A DNA stretch of 64,000 nucleotides, from positions 58,087-122,086 of the forward strand of contig NZ_JMIB01000005.1 of the NCBI RefSeq assembly GCF_000695255.1. Direction: 5' to 3'. A program made the position numbers and the translations under genes. This document shows, one piece after another, positions 52,041-61,888 of the stretch (within the stretch, counting starts at the first letter, position 1; every line of letters starts with the position of its first letter). Source of the DNA: Photobacterium galatheae (GTDB lineage Bacteria > Pseudomonadota > Gammaproteobacteria > Enterobacterales > Vibrionaceae). Below the pieces are notes generated by a model. The model did no database searches and was not told where the DNA came from. It saw nothing but the letters and a program-made list of their open reading frames with translations.

Positions 52041-53915
52041 TCAGGGCTTGCCTTCGTTTTCATGATTCGAACGCTCAAACGCCATTTCTTCTTTGATGCG
52101 TTCTTCAAATTGCAGGAAGAGTTTGAGGTAGTTATTGTCGAAGCGCTCACCGCCACCGGATTCGCCCAGCCACGCGGCATAAAGGCTGGCTGACAGTTCT
52201 TCGGTTACCCGCTTGTAAGCCAGTTTCTGCTGTTGTGCCAGCCGGGGCGGATAGCCCAGTTCCCGCAGGGCTGCACCCCCAATTTCCAGTGCGGAATGAT
52301 ACGTTTCGGCTTCAATGATATCGGCACCGGCCTGACGGAGCCGGTACATGTGTCCCCGGTCATAGGCCCGGACTAACACTTTGACTTTGGGGTAGCTGTG
52401 TTTGATGTATTTCACCAGATTGATGCTGCTTTCCGGGTTATCCATGGCAATCACGACCATGGCCGCTTGTTCAATCCCGGCGGTGTGGAGCAGATCGGGG
52501 CGGGTTGCATCGCCGAAATAAGCCTGGGTGTTGATACGCCGCATGGTATCGACAATAGAGGACTGATGATCCAGTACGACGGTTTTGACGCCATTGGCAA
52601 TTAACAGGCGGTTGACGATCTGACCAAAACGGCCGATCCCGGCAATGATGACCGTCCCTTGTTCATCAATCTGATCGGCTTCGCGCTCATTGGAGGATTG
52701 CTCGAAACGCGGCAGGATCACTTTGTCGAATAAAATAAACAGCCCCGGTGTCAGCATCATCGACAGGGCAACCACCAGCGACAGGATTTGGGCTAAACCG
52801 GTGGGCAGGACATGGTTTTGGACGGTAAAACTGATCAGCACAAAACCGAATTCACCGGCCTGCGCCAGACTCAGAGTAAACAGCCAGCGGTTGCTGTTTC
52901 GGATGCGGAAGATGAAAGCCAGTCCATAAAGCACAAAGGCTTTTAAAGCGATGACCCCTAGCGTCAGGCCAATCACCGTGAAGAATTCGTCAAACAGAAT
53001 GTCAAAGTTGATGCCAGCACCGACCGTGATAAAAAAAAGTCCAAGCAGCAGCCCCTTGAAGGGATCGATATTGGATTCAAGCTCATGCCGGAATTCACTG
53101 TTGGCAAGAACCACGCCTGCCAGAAAGGTGCCCAGGGCCGGAGAGAGTCCCACCAGACTCATTAAAATTGCGACACCTAGAACCAGCATCAGAGCCGTGG
53201 CTGTGAAAATTTCGCGCAAGCCAGAATTCGCCACAAAACGGAACAAGGGTCTGCTGAGATAATGGCCGCCGATAACCACAAAGGCGATGGAGGCTGTAAT
53301 CACCAAACCATAAGCCCAACCGGGCAAGCCCGCGACAAGACTCAGTTCTTCATGATGATCTGCGGCGGCGGCCGTTGCAGCCTGCGCTTGTTCAATCAGT
53401 TCCGGCAGTGCCAGTAAGGGCAACAGCGCTAGCATGGGAATGACGGCAATATCCTGGAACAGCAATACGGAAAAGGCATTTTTTCCGCCTTCTGTTTTGC
53501 CGAGTCCCTTTTCATTAAAGGTTTGCAGAACGATGGCGGTTGAAGACATGGCAAGGATCAGCCCGATTGCCAGCGCCAGTGACCAGGGTAGGTGAAACAG
53601 CATGCCAAGTCCCGTAAAGGCGAGAGCAGTGAGACCGATTTGCAAACCACCGAGACCGATTAATCGGTGACGCATGGCCCAGAGCGATTTCGGCTCCAGC
53701 TCCAGACCGACCAGAAACAGCATAATGACGACACCGAATTCAGCGAAATGCTGAATGGTGGTGGTTTCTTCACCGACGAGGCCAACCATGGGACCAATGA
53801 CAATACCGGCGATCAGGTAGCCGAGTACAGACCCTAACCCAAAACGCTGTGCAAGCGGCACAGCGATGACGGCAGCAATCAGATAAATAAAGGCATAGAT
53901 CAGGTATTCCGTCAT
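52041..53915 (-). CDS. CPA2 monovalent cation:proton antiporter (KefB/KefC-like)
   Basis: 624 residues. The N-terminal membrane domain (about residues 1-385, some 12 segments) has PLAQRFGLGSVLGYLIAGIVIGPMVGLV and FAEFGVVIMLFLVGLELEP, then MSSTAIVLQTFNEKGLGKTEGGKNAFSVLLFQDIAVIPML, matching Kef transporters. The cytoplasmic RCK/TrkA_N domain shows IIAGIGRFGQIVNRLL near residue 420 with a dinucleotide fold, then YGDATRPDLL-like FGDATRPDLL. Known: Kef systems are gated by glutathione adducts of electrophiles. No kefF/kefG ancillary gene is adjacent. AAGGA precedes the ATG. Confidence 0.92.
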   Translation of the reverse strand: MTEYLIYAFIYLIAAVIAVPLAQRFGLGSVLGYLIAGIVIGPMVGLVGEETTTIQHFAEFGVVIMLFLVGLELEPKSLWAMRHRLIGLGGLQIGLTALAFTGLGMLFHLPWSLALAIGLILAMSSTAIVLQTFNEKGLGKTEGGKNAFSVLLFQDIAVIPMLALLPLLALPELIEQAQAATAAAADHHEELSLVAGLPGWAYGLVITASIAFVVIGGHYLSRPLFRFVANSGLREIFTATALMLVLGVAILMSLVGLSPALGTFLAGVVLANSEFRHELESNIDPFKGLLLGLFFITVGAGINFDILFDEFFTVIGLTLGVIALKAFVLYGLAFIFRIRNSNRWLFTLSLAQAGEFGFVLISFTVQNHVLPTGLAQILSLVVALSMMLTPGLFILFDKVILPRFEQSSNEREADQIDEQGTVIIAGIGRFGQIVNRLLIANGVKTVVLDHQSSIVDTMRRINTQAYFGDATRPDLLHTAGIEQAAMVVIAMDNPESSINLVKYIKHSYPKVKVLVRAYDRGHMYRLRQAGADIIEAETYHSALEIGGAALRELGYPPRLAQQQKLAYKRVTEELSASLYAAWLGESGGGERFDNNYLKLFLQFEERIKEEMAFERSNHENEGKP

Positions 53916-54442
53916 GTTTTTTCCTTGAACAGCAGCGATGTCGGCAACTCAGTGTCATCCGGTGGAGGTCCACTGTCTGATCGTTCAGCGGCACCAAAGA
54001 CAAGCGATTCTCTTGAGTGTAGAACAGATAATTTAAGTCTTTTTTGCATACAGGGCTATGACAAATAAAGATGTTTTCAGCAAGAAATGTTGTCTTGGTT
54101 CCATGGCGATTTGAAATCGATTTCTCTGCATTCAAGACTTTTGTTTCGGGGGAAAATTTCGGGGTAACTGTCCGTTGTTCAGCGTTGAACACGGCAGGCA
54201 AATCATTGGGGCAATCAGTCGTCGACGCGCATCAAATTATATCTGAAATAAAGAGGGCGAGATTCGTTGAAAAAGGCATGAAATCAGACATTTTTATGGC
54301 CTCATCAATGCTGTCGATGAGGCTATTGATAACAGTGATTTGACGCGACAATCCGAGTCTCTAAAATGATAAATAAATCGATAACACCTGATGTTGTTTT
54401 CAATCAATATTTCATCATTTGTTGATGGAAGGAGTTGCTGAG
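53916..54442. other. Intergenic region upstream of antiporter and small TM protein
   Basis: 527 bases with no convincing gene; the open frame at 54071-54343 shows no motif. It holds divergent promoters for the antiporter (-) and the small membrane protein (+). Confidence 0.5.
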
Positions 54443-54628
54443 ATGAAACTATCTGTGGTTCATACCGAACATTCTGAAGAGATAAAAAACACGCAGAATC
54501 AATCAGAACATGGCTGGAAACGCTGGTTCTGGATGGCTTACCTGTGGGCGGGCAGTGTGCTGGCTTTAGCCTTAATCGCCAGCTTGATTCGGATATTCAT
54601 GATGGCTGCCGGCATGAAAATGCATTGA
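54443..54628 (+). CDS. Small single-TM protein (DUF2474-like)
   Basis: 61 residues from ATG 54443, with GGAAGGAG upstream. The N-terminal half is polar (His/Glu/Gln/Asn-rich) and the C-terminal half is one hydrophobic helix, WKRWFWMAYLWAGSVLALALIASLIRIFMMAAGMKMH. The W-x-Y-L-W-A-GS-V-LALALIA-x-LIR-x-xM pattern resembles DUF2474 proteins, small subunits often found with cytochrome bd oxidases. No oxidase gene is near here. Identity is tentative. Confidence 0.55.
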   Translation: MKLSVVHTEHSEEIKNTQNQSEHGWKRWFWMAYLWAGSVLALALIASLIRIFMMAAGMKMH

Positions 54629-54846
54629 TGGTGCTGAGTTGAAATCAGATTTGATTTGCAACCCGCCTGAATCAGGATATCGATACTGTTTTCGATGGAA
54701 AGGATATTATCCATATCTTGATTTCTTTTATTCAGCCTGTTCATGTTCATTGCCAGTCAGATAAAAATAAATGGATCTGACGGGTGATTTGACCGGACAA
54801 ATTTGATTTCTCTTTTCGGCATCACGAAAGAGAAAAGGAGGGGGCC

Positions 54847-55878
54847 GTGAGTACACCTCATTTATTTCAGACGCTGGATCAAATCGTGTCAGTGGCCCAG
54901 TTTGAAGATACATGGCAGCGCCAATTTTATTACCTGCGTTTGTCTGTGACGGATGTGTGTAATTTTCGGTGCACGTATTGTTTACCGGATGGTTACCGGC
55001 CAGGTCACGGCAATCACAAAAGCTTTCTGACGCTGGATGAAATTCGTCGGGTGACTCGGGCGTTTGCCATGGCCGGGACAGATAAAGTGCGCCTGACCGG
55101 CGGTGAACCTTCGTTGCGCCGCGATTTTATCGACATTATTGCCGCGGTCCGTGAAAACGAATCTATCCGACAACTGGCGATGACCACCAATGGTTACCGG
55201 ATGGCCCGGGATGTTGCGGCCTGGCGGAAAGCGGGTCTGACATCCATTAACGTCAGTCTCGACAGTCTTGATGCCCGCCAGTTTTATGCGATTACCGGGC
55301 AGGACAAATTTCATCAGGTCATGGCTGGCATTGATGCAGCGTTTGATGCCGGGTTTGAAAAGGTCAAAGTGAATACCGTGCTGATGCGGGATATGAACCA
55401 CCATCAACTGAAAACGTTTTTAGACTGGATACGTCCCCGCCCGATTCAGTTACGTTTTATTGAGCTGATGGAAACCGGTGATGGCGGTGATCTGTTTCGC
55501 AGGCACCATGTTTCCGGGGACGTCATTCGTCGCCAGCTCATCGAGATGGGATGGCAGTTGCAGCCGCGTGGTCGCAGCGATGGTCCGGCGCAGGTGTTTT
55601 CGCATCCGGATTATGCCGGAGAGATCGGTCTGATCATGCCTTATGACACTCACTTTTGCGCCAATTGCAACCGACTGCGGGTCTCGGCGGAGGGTAACCT
55701 GCATCTGTGTCTGTTTGGTGATCACGGTGTTCCCCTTCGCGATTTACTGGCGTCTGATGACCAGTTGCCTGAATTACAGGCGCGTATCGCCAGCAGCCTC
55801 GGGCAGAAAAAACAAACGCACTTTTTACATCAGGGCAAGACAGGGATCACGCAGAACTTGTCGTTTATTGGCGGCTGA
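54847..55878 (+). CDS. moaA: GTP 3',8-cyclase MoaA (molybdenum cofactor synthesis)
   Basis: 343 residues from GTG 54847, preceded by GGAGGGGG. Radical-SAM motif CNFRCTYC binds the first 4Fe-4S cluster; a second cysteine set lies in [23 protein letters not shown]; the C-terminus ends in Gly-Gly (SFIGG), needed for activity in MoaA. It catalyses conversion of GTP to the cyclised precursor. It is followed by moaB 12 bases later. MoaC, its partner enzyme, is not in the window. Confidence 0.95.
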   Translation: MSTPHLFQTLDQIVSVAQFEDTWQRQFYYLRLSVTDVCNFRCTYCLPDGYRPGHGNHKSFLTLDEIRRVTRAFAMAGTDKVRLTGGEPSLRRDFIDIIAAVRENESIRQLAMTTNGYRMARDVAAWRKAGLTSINVSLDSLDARQFYAITGQDKFHQVMAGIDAAFDAGFEKVKVNTVLMRDMNHHQLKTFLDWIRPRPIQLRFIELMETGDGGDLFRRHHVSGDVIRRQLIEMGWQLQPRGRSDGPAQVFSHPDYAGEIGLIMPYDTHFCANCNRLRVSAEGNLHLCLFGDHGVPLRDLLASDDQLPELQARIASSLGQKKQTHFLHQGKTGITQNLSFIGG

Positions 55879-55890
55879 CAGGAGGCAACC

Positions 55891-56409
55891 ATGGGCAAAA
55901 CAGAATCTTCATTCATACCCGTCTGTGTGGCAGTACTGACGGTGTCGGATCACCGGGATAGCAGTAATAACACGTCCGGTGATTATTTCCGGCAGGTCAG
56001 TCGCGAAGCTGGTCATCAGGTGGTTGAATCATATATTGTCCCGGATAACAAATATGCGATTCGTGAAATCGTGTCGCGTTGGATCGCCGGAAAGACAGTG
56101 CAGGTGGTGCTGGTGAATGGCGGTACAGGGTTCAACGCAAAAAATTCGACGCCGGAAGCGCTGCAACCTTTGTTTGACCGGGACATTGAGGGGTTCGGAG
56201 AAGCGTTTCGTCGCCTGTCCTGGGATGATATTGGTACCAGTACTTTGCAGTCTCGCGCGCTGGCTGGCATGGCCAATGGAACGCTGATTTTTGCTATGCC
56301 GGGTTCAACCGGTGCCTGCCGTCTGGCATGGGAGCAACTGATTGCCCCGCAATTGGATGCCCGGACGCGTCCCTGTCAGTTTGTCCCGCATCTGAAGCCA
56401 GTGGCGTGA
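55891..56409 (+). CDS. moaB: Molybdenum cofactor biosynthesis protein MoaB
   Basis: 172 residues, with a strong AGGAGG before ATG. MoCF_biosynth signatures: VAVLTVSDHRDSSNNTSGDYF, a GGTGFNAKNSTPEAL motif typical of MoaB/MogA, and an ARALAGMANGTLIFAMPGSTGACRLAWEQLI-type region. Known: MoaB-type proteins adenylylate molybdopterin or assist it. The GGTG-x-N-A-K variant is slightly unusual (GGTG-x-T-x-R in many). In an operon with moaA and moaD. Confidence 0.93.
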   Translation: MGKTESSFIPVCVAVLTVSDHRDSSNNTSGDYFRQVSREAGHQVVESYIVPDNKYAIREIVSRWIAGKTVQVVLVNGGTGFNAKNSTPEALQPLFDRDIEGFGEAFRRLSWDDIGTSTLQSRALAGMANGTLIFAMPGSTGACRLAWEQLIAPQLDARTRPCQFVPHLKPVA

Positions 56410-56452
56410 TGAAACCGCGGATAAGCTTCAGACCGTTGTGTGATTTGGAGAG

Positions 56453-56701
56453 ATGATGATTCACGTTTTATTTTTTGCGCAGGTCCGGGAACTGACGGGA
56501 TGTGATGTGTTACAACTGGAAGCAAACTACGACAGCGTTGAACAACTGAGGGCAGCGCTGGCTGAACGGGGCGACCGCTGGGCGCTGGCGCTGGAGAAGG
56601 GCAAGCTGCTGGCGGCGGTGAATCAAACCATGGTGCCGCTTGATTACCTGCTGAAATCCGGGGATGAAGTGGCTCTATTCCCACCGGTGACCGGAGGCTG
56701 A
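56453..56701 (+). CDS. moaD: Molybdopterin synthase sulphur carrier MoaD
   Basis: 82 residues, ubiquitin-like. Ends in PPVTGG, with the C-terminal Gly-Gly used for thiocarboxylate formation. HVLFFAQVRELTG at the N-terminus and DEVALFPPVTGG are family-typical. MoaD supplies sulphur to molybdopterin together with MoaE. No moaE reading frame follows; the next 369 bases hold no gene. Confidence 0.92.
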   Translation: MMIHVLFFAQVRELTGCDVLQLEANYDSVEQLRAALAERGDRWALALEKGKLLAAVNQTMVPLDYLLKSGDEVALFPPVTGG

Positions 56702-57070
56702 GATGCAAAAATGAATCCGGGTCAGTCCAGAACCTGTTGATATCCGGACAGAACAGGACTGAATCACCTTCCGAACTCTCACTTTTTGGAAAATACGCAC
56801 ATCATTTTCCCGGCGCCTTGTTTGCACTGACAGGCGCCGATTTTTTTGTTTCTCCATTTTTCATCACCCATGATGGATCCACACTTTTGGTTCATCTGTC
56901 TCTGCTTTATTTCAGCGTTAGCATTGATGTCTGGCCGGGTGCACAGCCTTGACGTCAGCCAGCACCGTACCTATACCCAATAAACATCTTCATCGTGAGG
57001 TTCGTATTCTGGCGAGCCGGTTTCTGATTCACCCGTCGTTTTTGAGGTGATTGGCGGGTAAGGAGAGCAC
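56702..57070. other. Gap where moaE/moaC might be expected; no gene
   Basis: 369 bases between moaD and the molybdoenzyme gene. No MoaE- or MoaC-like reading frame is seen in any frame. It should contain the promoter of the molybdoenzyme gene. Confidence 0.6.
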
Positions 57071-59344
57071 ATGGTCAAACAACGGAAAGTCCCGGGTGTG
57101 AAAAACTATCAAGCGCCGGCAGGCGGATGGGGGGCGCTGAAAGCCACGGCGATTGCTGTGAGACAGCAAATGGATACCGTGAAAGCCCCGATGACACTTT
57201 TACGGACCAATCAGCCGGATGGCTTTGATTGTCCGGGGTGCGCATGGCCGGACAAGGAACATAAATCCACCTTTCAATTTTGTGAAAACGGCGCTAAAGC
57301 CGTGACCTGGGAAGCCACCAACAAGCGGGTCACACCTGAGTATTTTGCTGAACATACCGTATCCACCTTGCTGACCTACAGCGATTTCGAACTCGAAGAT
57401 CTGGGTCGGCTGACCCATCCGCTTGCTTATGACGCTGCGACAGATACGTACCAACCTGTTGAGTGGACTGATGCTTTTCAGCGCATTGGTGAGATTTTGC
57501 GTCAGCTGTCGCCTCAGCAAGTTGAGTTCTACACCTCTGGCCGGGCCTCGAATGAAGCGGCTTATCTCTATCAGCTGTTTGCCCGCGAATACGGAACCAA
57601 TAATTTTCCGGACTGTTCCAATATGTGTCACGAACCGACGAGTGTCGGTTTGCCGCGTTCTATCGGCATCGGGAAAGGCACGGTGTCACTGGCTGATTTT
57701 GACGACTGTGAGCTGATCATTGCTATTGGGCATAATCCAGGAACCAACCACCCGAGAATGATGGGAACCTTACATGAAGCCTCGCGCCGGGGCGTACCGA
57801 TCATTGTTTTTAACCCGCTCAGAGAAAGGGCACTGGAACGGTTTGCCGACCCTCAGAACATGGTGGAAATGGCAACTTACCGCTCAACGCGAATTGCATC
57901 GTCTTACTTTCAGGTTCGGGCCGGAGGCGATGCGGCTGCGCTGAAAGGTATCATGAAAGCCTTGCTGGAAATGGAAACGGCCTCAGATGATGTGCTGGAT
58001 AAAGATTTTATCCAGGAGCATACCAACGGGTTTGATGCACTGGCTGAGGACCTGAAGAAGACAGCATGGGCAGAGATCGAAACAATCAGTGGACTTGCCC
58101 GTGATGACTTAGCGATGGTTGCAGCGACTTACGCTAAATCAAATGCGACTATTGTCAGTTACGGCATGGGGGTGACGCAGCATAATACGGGAACTGCCAA
58201 TGTCCGGCTGATTTGTGATTTGCTGATGCTTCGGGGGAATTTTGGCAAACCGGGTGCCGGGATTTGTCCGCTGCGCGGCCACTCGAATGTGCAGGGGAAC
58301 CGGACGGTGGGGATTACGGAAAAACCTTCCGCTGATTTTTTACAACGCCTTGAAAACACCTTTGGCTTCAAGCCGCCAGCAATACAGGGTCATGACGCTG
58401 TACAGGCTATGCAGGCCATCGTGGCGCAATCTTCAAAAGCTTTGATTTGTCTGGGGGGAAACCTGATCGTTGCCTTACCGGATCCAGCGCAATGTTTTCC
58501 TGCGATGCGCAATATGGAACTCTGTGTGCATATCGGCACCAAACTGAACCGGACACACTTGCTGGTAGGGAAAGAAACCTTCCTGTTTCCCTGTCTGGGG
58601 CGGACTGAGCTGGATGAACAGGAAAACGGTCCACAGTCTGTCACGGTGGAAGATTCGATGTCGATGGTTCATGCATCTGCGGGCAAGCTGAAGCCAGCCT
58701 CGGAGCAGCTTCGCTCTGAAATTGCGATTGTTGCGGGGATGGCTCAGGCAACGCTGCCGGACAGCAAAGTACCGTGGCAGTCGTTGACCGCTGACTATAA
58801 CCAGATCCGTGATCTCATTGAACAAACAGTGCCGGGCTTTGAGAACTTCAATGAACGGATTCGTCAGCCGGGTGGTTTCAGGCTGCCTTTGCCGCCGACA
58901 GAGCGCATCTGGAACACACCGTCAGGTAAAGCAGAATTTTATGTCTTTGAGGGACTGCTGGAAGATAAACAGGTTCAAACAAGCGATGTTCTGCGGCTCA
59001 TCACGATTCGAAGTCATGATCAGTACAACACCACAATTTATTCGCTGGATGACCGATACCGCGGGGTATTTGGTCGCCGTGATGTGGTTTTCATGCACCC
59101 GGACGATCTTGTCAGTCGCGGGCTGTCACATGGTGATATGGTCGATCTTGAAACCATCACACAGGGCAAACCGATGGTTTATCAGGGGCTGACTGCCATC
59201 GAATATCAAATTTCAGCCGGATCGGTTGCTGCGTATTACCCGGAAGCTAACCGGCTGGTGCCATTGGACTATATCGATGAAGAGTGCGGTACGCCGTCGT
59301 ACAAGTCTGTACCGGTCAGAGTGCGGAAATCGGCGTTATCATGA
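57071..59344 (+). CDS. ydeP: FdhF/YdeP-family molybdopterin oxidoreductase
   Basis: 757 residues (E. coli YdeP is 759), preceded by AAGGAGAG. Family features: GFDCPGCAWPDKEHKSTFQFCENGAKAV (CxxC that replaces the usual 4Fe-4S motif), NFPDCSNMCHEPTSVGLPRSIGIGKGTV, IAIGHNPGTNHPRMMGTLHEASRRG and a C-terminal molydopterin-binding RLITIRSHDQYNTTIYSLDDRYRG. Known: YdeP is linked to acid resistance in E. coli; substrate unknown. Placed directly after the moa genes that make its cofactor. Symbol marks nearest resemblance. Confidence 0.92.
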   Translation: MVKQRKVPGVKNYQAPAGGWGALKATAIAVRQQMDTVKAPMTLLRTNQPDGFDCPGCAWPDKEHKSTFQFCENGAKAVTWEATNKRVTPEYFAEHTVSTLLTYSDFELEDLGRLTHPLAYDAATDTYQPVEWTDAFQRIGEILRQLSPQQVEFYTSGRASNEAAYLYQLFAREYGTNNFPDCSNMCHEPTSVGLPRSIGIGKGTVSLADFDDCELIIAIGHNPGTNHPRMMGTLHEASRRGVPIIVFNPLRERALERFADPQNMVEMATYRSTRIASSYFQVRAGGDAAALKGIMKALLEMETASDDVLDKDFIQEHTNGFDALAEDLKKTAWAEIETISGLARDDLAMVAATYAKSNATIVSYGMGVTQHNTGTANVRLICDLLMLRGNFGKPGAGICPLRGHSNVQGNRTVGITEKPSADFLQRLENTFGFKPPAIQGHDAVQAMQAIVAQSSKALICLGGNLIVALPDPAQCFPAMRNMELCVHIGTKLNRTHLLVGKETFLFPCLGRTELDEQENGPQSVTVEDSMSMVHASAGKLKPASEQLRSEIAIVAGMAQATLPDSKVPWQSLTADYNQIRDLIEQTVPGFENFNERIRQPGGFRLPLPPTERIWNTPSGKAEFYVFEGLLEDKQVQTSDVLRLITIRSHDQYNTTIYSLDDRYRGVFGRRDVVFMHPDDLVSRGLSHGDMVDLETITQGKPMVYQGLTAIEYQISAGSVAAYYPEANRLVPLDYIDEECGTPSYKSVPVRVRKSALS

Positions 59345-59352
59345 TCGAGCAT

Positions 59353-59381
59353 GTGCCAGCGTAGCGGGGCGAAGCTGGCAC
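59353..59381 (+). terminator. Hairpin after molybdoenzyme gene
   Basis: GTGCCAGC (59353-59360) pairs with GCTGGCAC (59374-59381), extended by a wobble on the outside. No clear T run, so it is a weak or factor-assisted terminator. Confidence 0.45.
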
Positions 59382-59412
59382 GTGAAGCGCTGTAATTGTT
59401 AGTCTGTGACGG

Positions 59413-61260
59413 TCAGTAATAGCGGCGGAACATGACATTGAACTGAGCTTCGTGCAGTTCCCCCATGTCGGCATACTGGGCGCTCAGATCGATCGCGGTG
59501 TCTTCAAGGCCCAGATAAGTCAGAGTGGCCGAGGCCTTATGCTTAAAGTCGCTGTCTGCATACTGATTCCAGACCGTATTGGCTGAAAGCGAGACCTTCA
59601 CATCATGTCTGAAATAGCTAAACAGACCGGTGTCGATGGCGAAGGCACCCCAGACTTTGTCTGTGCTGGCCGACAGCTCAGTATCGACCGTGGCATAGAC
59701 CTGCACTGCGTTATTGACCGTATGGCTCAGGCCGAGTCCGCCGGAAACAAACAATCGCTTGTTATCCCGTTCAGCAAAGTCGGTTCCTCTGTCCCACTGC
59801 ACAGAAAATTTGCCAGACCAGCCGCCAAATAAGGGGTCATAAGGGAGATAGCTGTTGATGGCGTATAAGGTGAAATTATCCAGATGGAGCGCATCCCGGC
59901 TGGCGCTGACGGAGATTTTCATCAGCTCCAGTGAGGATTCACTGAAAGCATTCCGGTTGTCATCTTTGAGCGTGTGCGATGCCGGCAACCAGGTGGCTGT
60001 CAGTTCCGGGTCATTCTGTTTATTCCAGCGGGTTCCGATTTGCCATTGTGCATCTTTTTGGCGCTTGAGCGGGTTTTTAAAGTCACTCAGGTCAACGGCC
60101 AGAGTGTCAAACGGGTCATCATAGCGGGCCAGCGAACGGGCATTGTCGGTATAAGATGCTTCAGAAATTGCTTCGGTTTCCAGCAGGTACTGATTCAGCG
60201 CGCTGGAGAATTCCCAGGTCAGAAATTGCTGTTCGATCGGGCTGTGTTCGTCGATGGCGTTCTCTTCCAGTGCACCGGCACTCAGTTGCTTCACGAGCGA
60301 CTGCTTTACTTCATCGGTCTGAGAGGCACCATAGGCGCGCAGTCGCCAGTTCAGGGACGGTGTGATGCTGGCCTGTTCGATCATCTGGCTCTGGTTTGCG
60401 AGCTGGATTAAATCCAGCGGGCTCAGCCAGTCCCGGCGGTGTGCCATCAAATCCGGATTGCCGATAGCAATCAGGTTCAGCGTGATCGACGCACAATTCT
60501 GGTCGTGGAAGTAGTAATCAATCTTGGTTTCTTTCAGTTCCCACAAGTGCAGCTTAATGAGCTGCTTGTCTTTTTCAGTGAGATTTAACTGATATTCGTA
60601 GACGTTTCTGCCTTCGATGCCTTTGTAGTGCGCCAGACTTTCCCGGTAAGGGGAGACCATAAAATAGCCCTCCTTTCCGACCACGAGAGACTCAAACATG
60701 ATCCTGGGCAGGTTAAATCCGGCAACTTCCGTAAAGAAAGACACAGCATGCCCTGGATCCTGCGCATTCTCGCTGAGCTTGATAAAAGCGTGCCCCATAA
60801 AGCTGCTGGGACTCAGCAGGTTTTCGGAAGCATAGACCAGGCTGATTGAATTCGCTGAAACGGCATTAAGATAGGTTTGTAATTCTCCGCATGGCGCATA
60901 ATCTGGCTGAGGAATATGCGAGTAGTTGTCGGCCAGCCACTGCGCCCGGGCTGGAAAACGGCAAATATAATCCTGTGCGTGTTCCGCTTGCGTCAGTTGA
61001 GCGATATTTGCATCGATCTCGGCCTCAATATCTGTCGGGTTTGAGGAGAAATAAAATCTGGGGTCCTGAATATTCAGTTGCTCGTCACTGATATGCAGTA
61101 GCGTCGCAAAGGTTGAAGAGGCGTACTGAGCTGCATGTGATGTCGACAGATGTGCGGATGACGGATGCGTCGGTGTTTGTGCCATCACTGGCAAACTCAG
61201 GGGGATACAAAAAAAAGAAGCCCAAAGGCTTCTTATCATCGAAGATTGAAACAACTGCAT
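59413..61260 (-). CDS. DUF4105-domain outer-membrane/periplasmic protein
   Basis: 615 residues from ATG 61260 (alternative ATG 61239). A signal peptide (SLWASFFCIPLSLPVMAQ) is followed by a Lnb-type N-terminal region with ICRFPARAQWL-like CRFPARAQWL, the DUF4105 core LVYASENLLSPSSFMGHAFIKLS, a DYYFHDQNCASITLNLIAIGNPD segment with a conserved Cys-His arrangement resembling a thiol-peptidase, and a C-terminal 180-residue beta-rich part with alternating strands that looks like an outer-membrane barrel (ends in RRYY). It overlaps no other gene; the lipoprotein gene ends 8 bases upstream on the same strand. Confidence 0.8.
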   Translation of the reverse strand: MQLFQSSMIRSLWASFFCIPLSLPVMAQTPTHPSSAHLSTSHAAQYASSTFATLLHISDEQLNIQDPRFYFSSNPTDIEAEIDANIAQLTQAEHAQDYICRFPARAQWLADNYSHIPQPDYAPCGELQTYLNAVSANSISLVYASENLLSPSSFMGHAFIKLSENAQDPGHAVSFFTEVAGFNLPRIMFESLVVGKEGYFMVSPYRESLAHYKGIEGRNVYEYQLNLTEKDKQLIKLHLWELKETKIDYYFHDQNCASITLNLIAIGNPDLMAHRRDWLSPLDLIQLANQSQMIEQASITPSLNWRLRAYGASQTDEVKQSLVKQLSAGALEENAIDEHSPIEQQFLTWEFSSALNQYLLETEAISEASYTDNARSLARYDDPFDTLAVDLSDFKNPLKRQKDAQWQIGTRWNKQNDPELTATWLPASHTLKDDNRNAFSESSLELMKISVSASRDALHLDNFTLYAINSYLPYDPLFGGWSGKFSVQWDRGTDFAERDNKRLFVSGGLGLSHTVNNAVQVYATVDTELSASTDKVWGAFAIDTGLFSYFRHDVKVSLSANTVWNQYADSDFKHKASATLTYLGLEDTAIDLSAQYADMGELHEAQFNVMFRRYY

Positions 61261-61268
61261 TGAACAGA

Positions 61269-61631
61269 TTATTGGCAGTTGATTTGCAGCGTATCCTGGT
61301 AACGCCACATTTTTTCAGAAGCGAAGTCTGTGGTTGAACCGAATGCGCCGCCAGACAGAATGTTCACGAAGAATGTTGGCTCAACTTCTTTGTTCAGTGC
61401 AACTTGCTGCTGACATTCTGCAGAAGTCACTTTCAGGGTTTTGTCTTTGTTTTCTTTCTTCACAATGATGATGCCTGGTGCAGTTTGCTCAATGCCATCA
61501 ACTTCAACGGTGAATTTCTTATCAGAAGAAGAAACAACGTTAATACGCTGGTTTTCATCGGTCAGAATGGTAGAACAACCAACAGCAGAAATCGCTGCAC
61601 CTGCAACAATCAGAGTTTTAATTACGTTCAT
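61269..61631 (-). CDS. Small lipoprotein paired with DUF4105 protein
   Basis: 120 residues. Lipobox AVGC (IVAGAAISAVGC) gives a lipid-anchored mature form beginning Cys-Ser. The mature part is beta-rich with two Cys (ECQQQ, INCQ) likely forming a disulphide. The sequence resembles small vibrio lipoproteins encoded next to DUF4105 genes; no specific function is known to me. Same strand, 8 bases from the next gene, so co-transcribed. Confidence 0.8.
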   Translation of the reverse strand: MNVIKTLIVAGAAISAVGCSTILTDENQRINVVSSSDKKFTVEVDGIEQTAPGIIIVKKENKDKTLKVTSAECQQQVALNKEVEPTFFVNILSGGAFGSTTDFASEKMWRYQDTLQINCQ

Positions 61632-61888
61632 GATACATCCAATAGTATATAGCTAAGATAAGCTCGCTGATTATACTGTTAATTTTGTAATTGACAATAT
61701 CCTGACACGTCCACTTCCCTCAAGATAAATCTTCCAACTTTGTTCATTACAAAAATACAATGTTCAAATGTATTTTATTATTCTTATTTTTTGAAGGTTT
61801 ATGCTCTGTTGGTGTGTCTTTTATTTACTTTTTGAGGGGTAGGTATACTGAATGAAAATAATCATGAAGCTTGAAAAAGGAATCATAA

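Noticed and set aside
56702..57070. Possible truncated moaE after moaD
   Set aside because: No MoaE-like residues in any frame; the only ATG frames end within a few codons or lack motifs.
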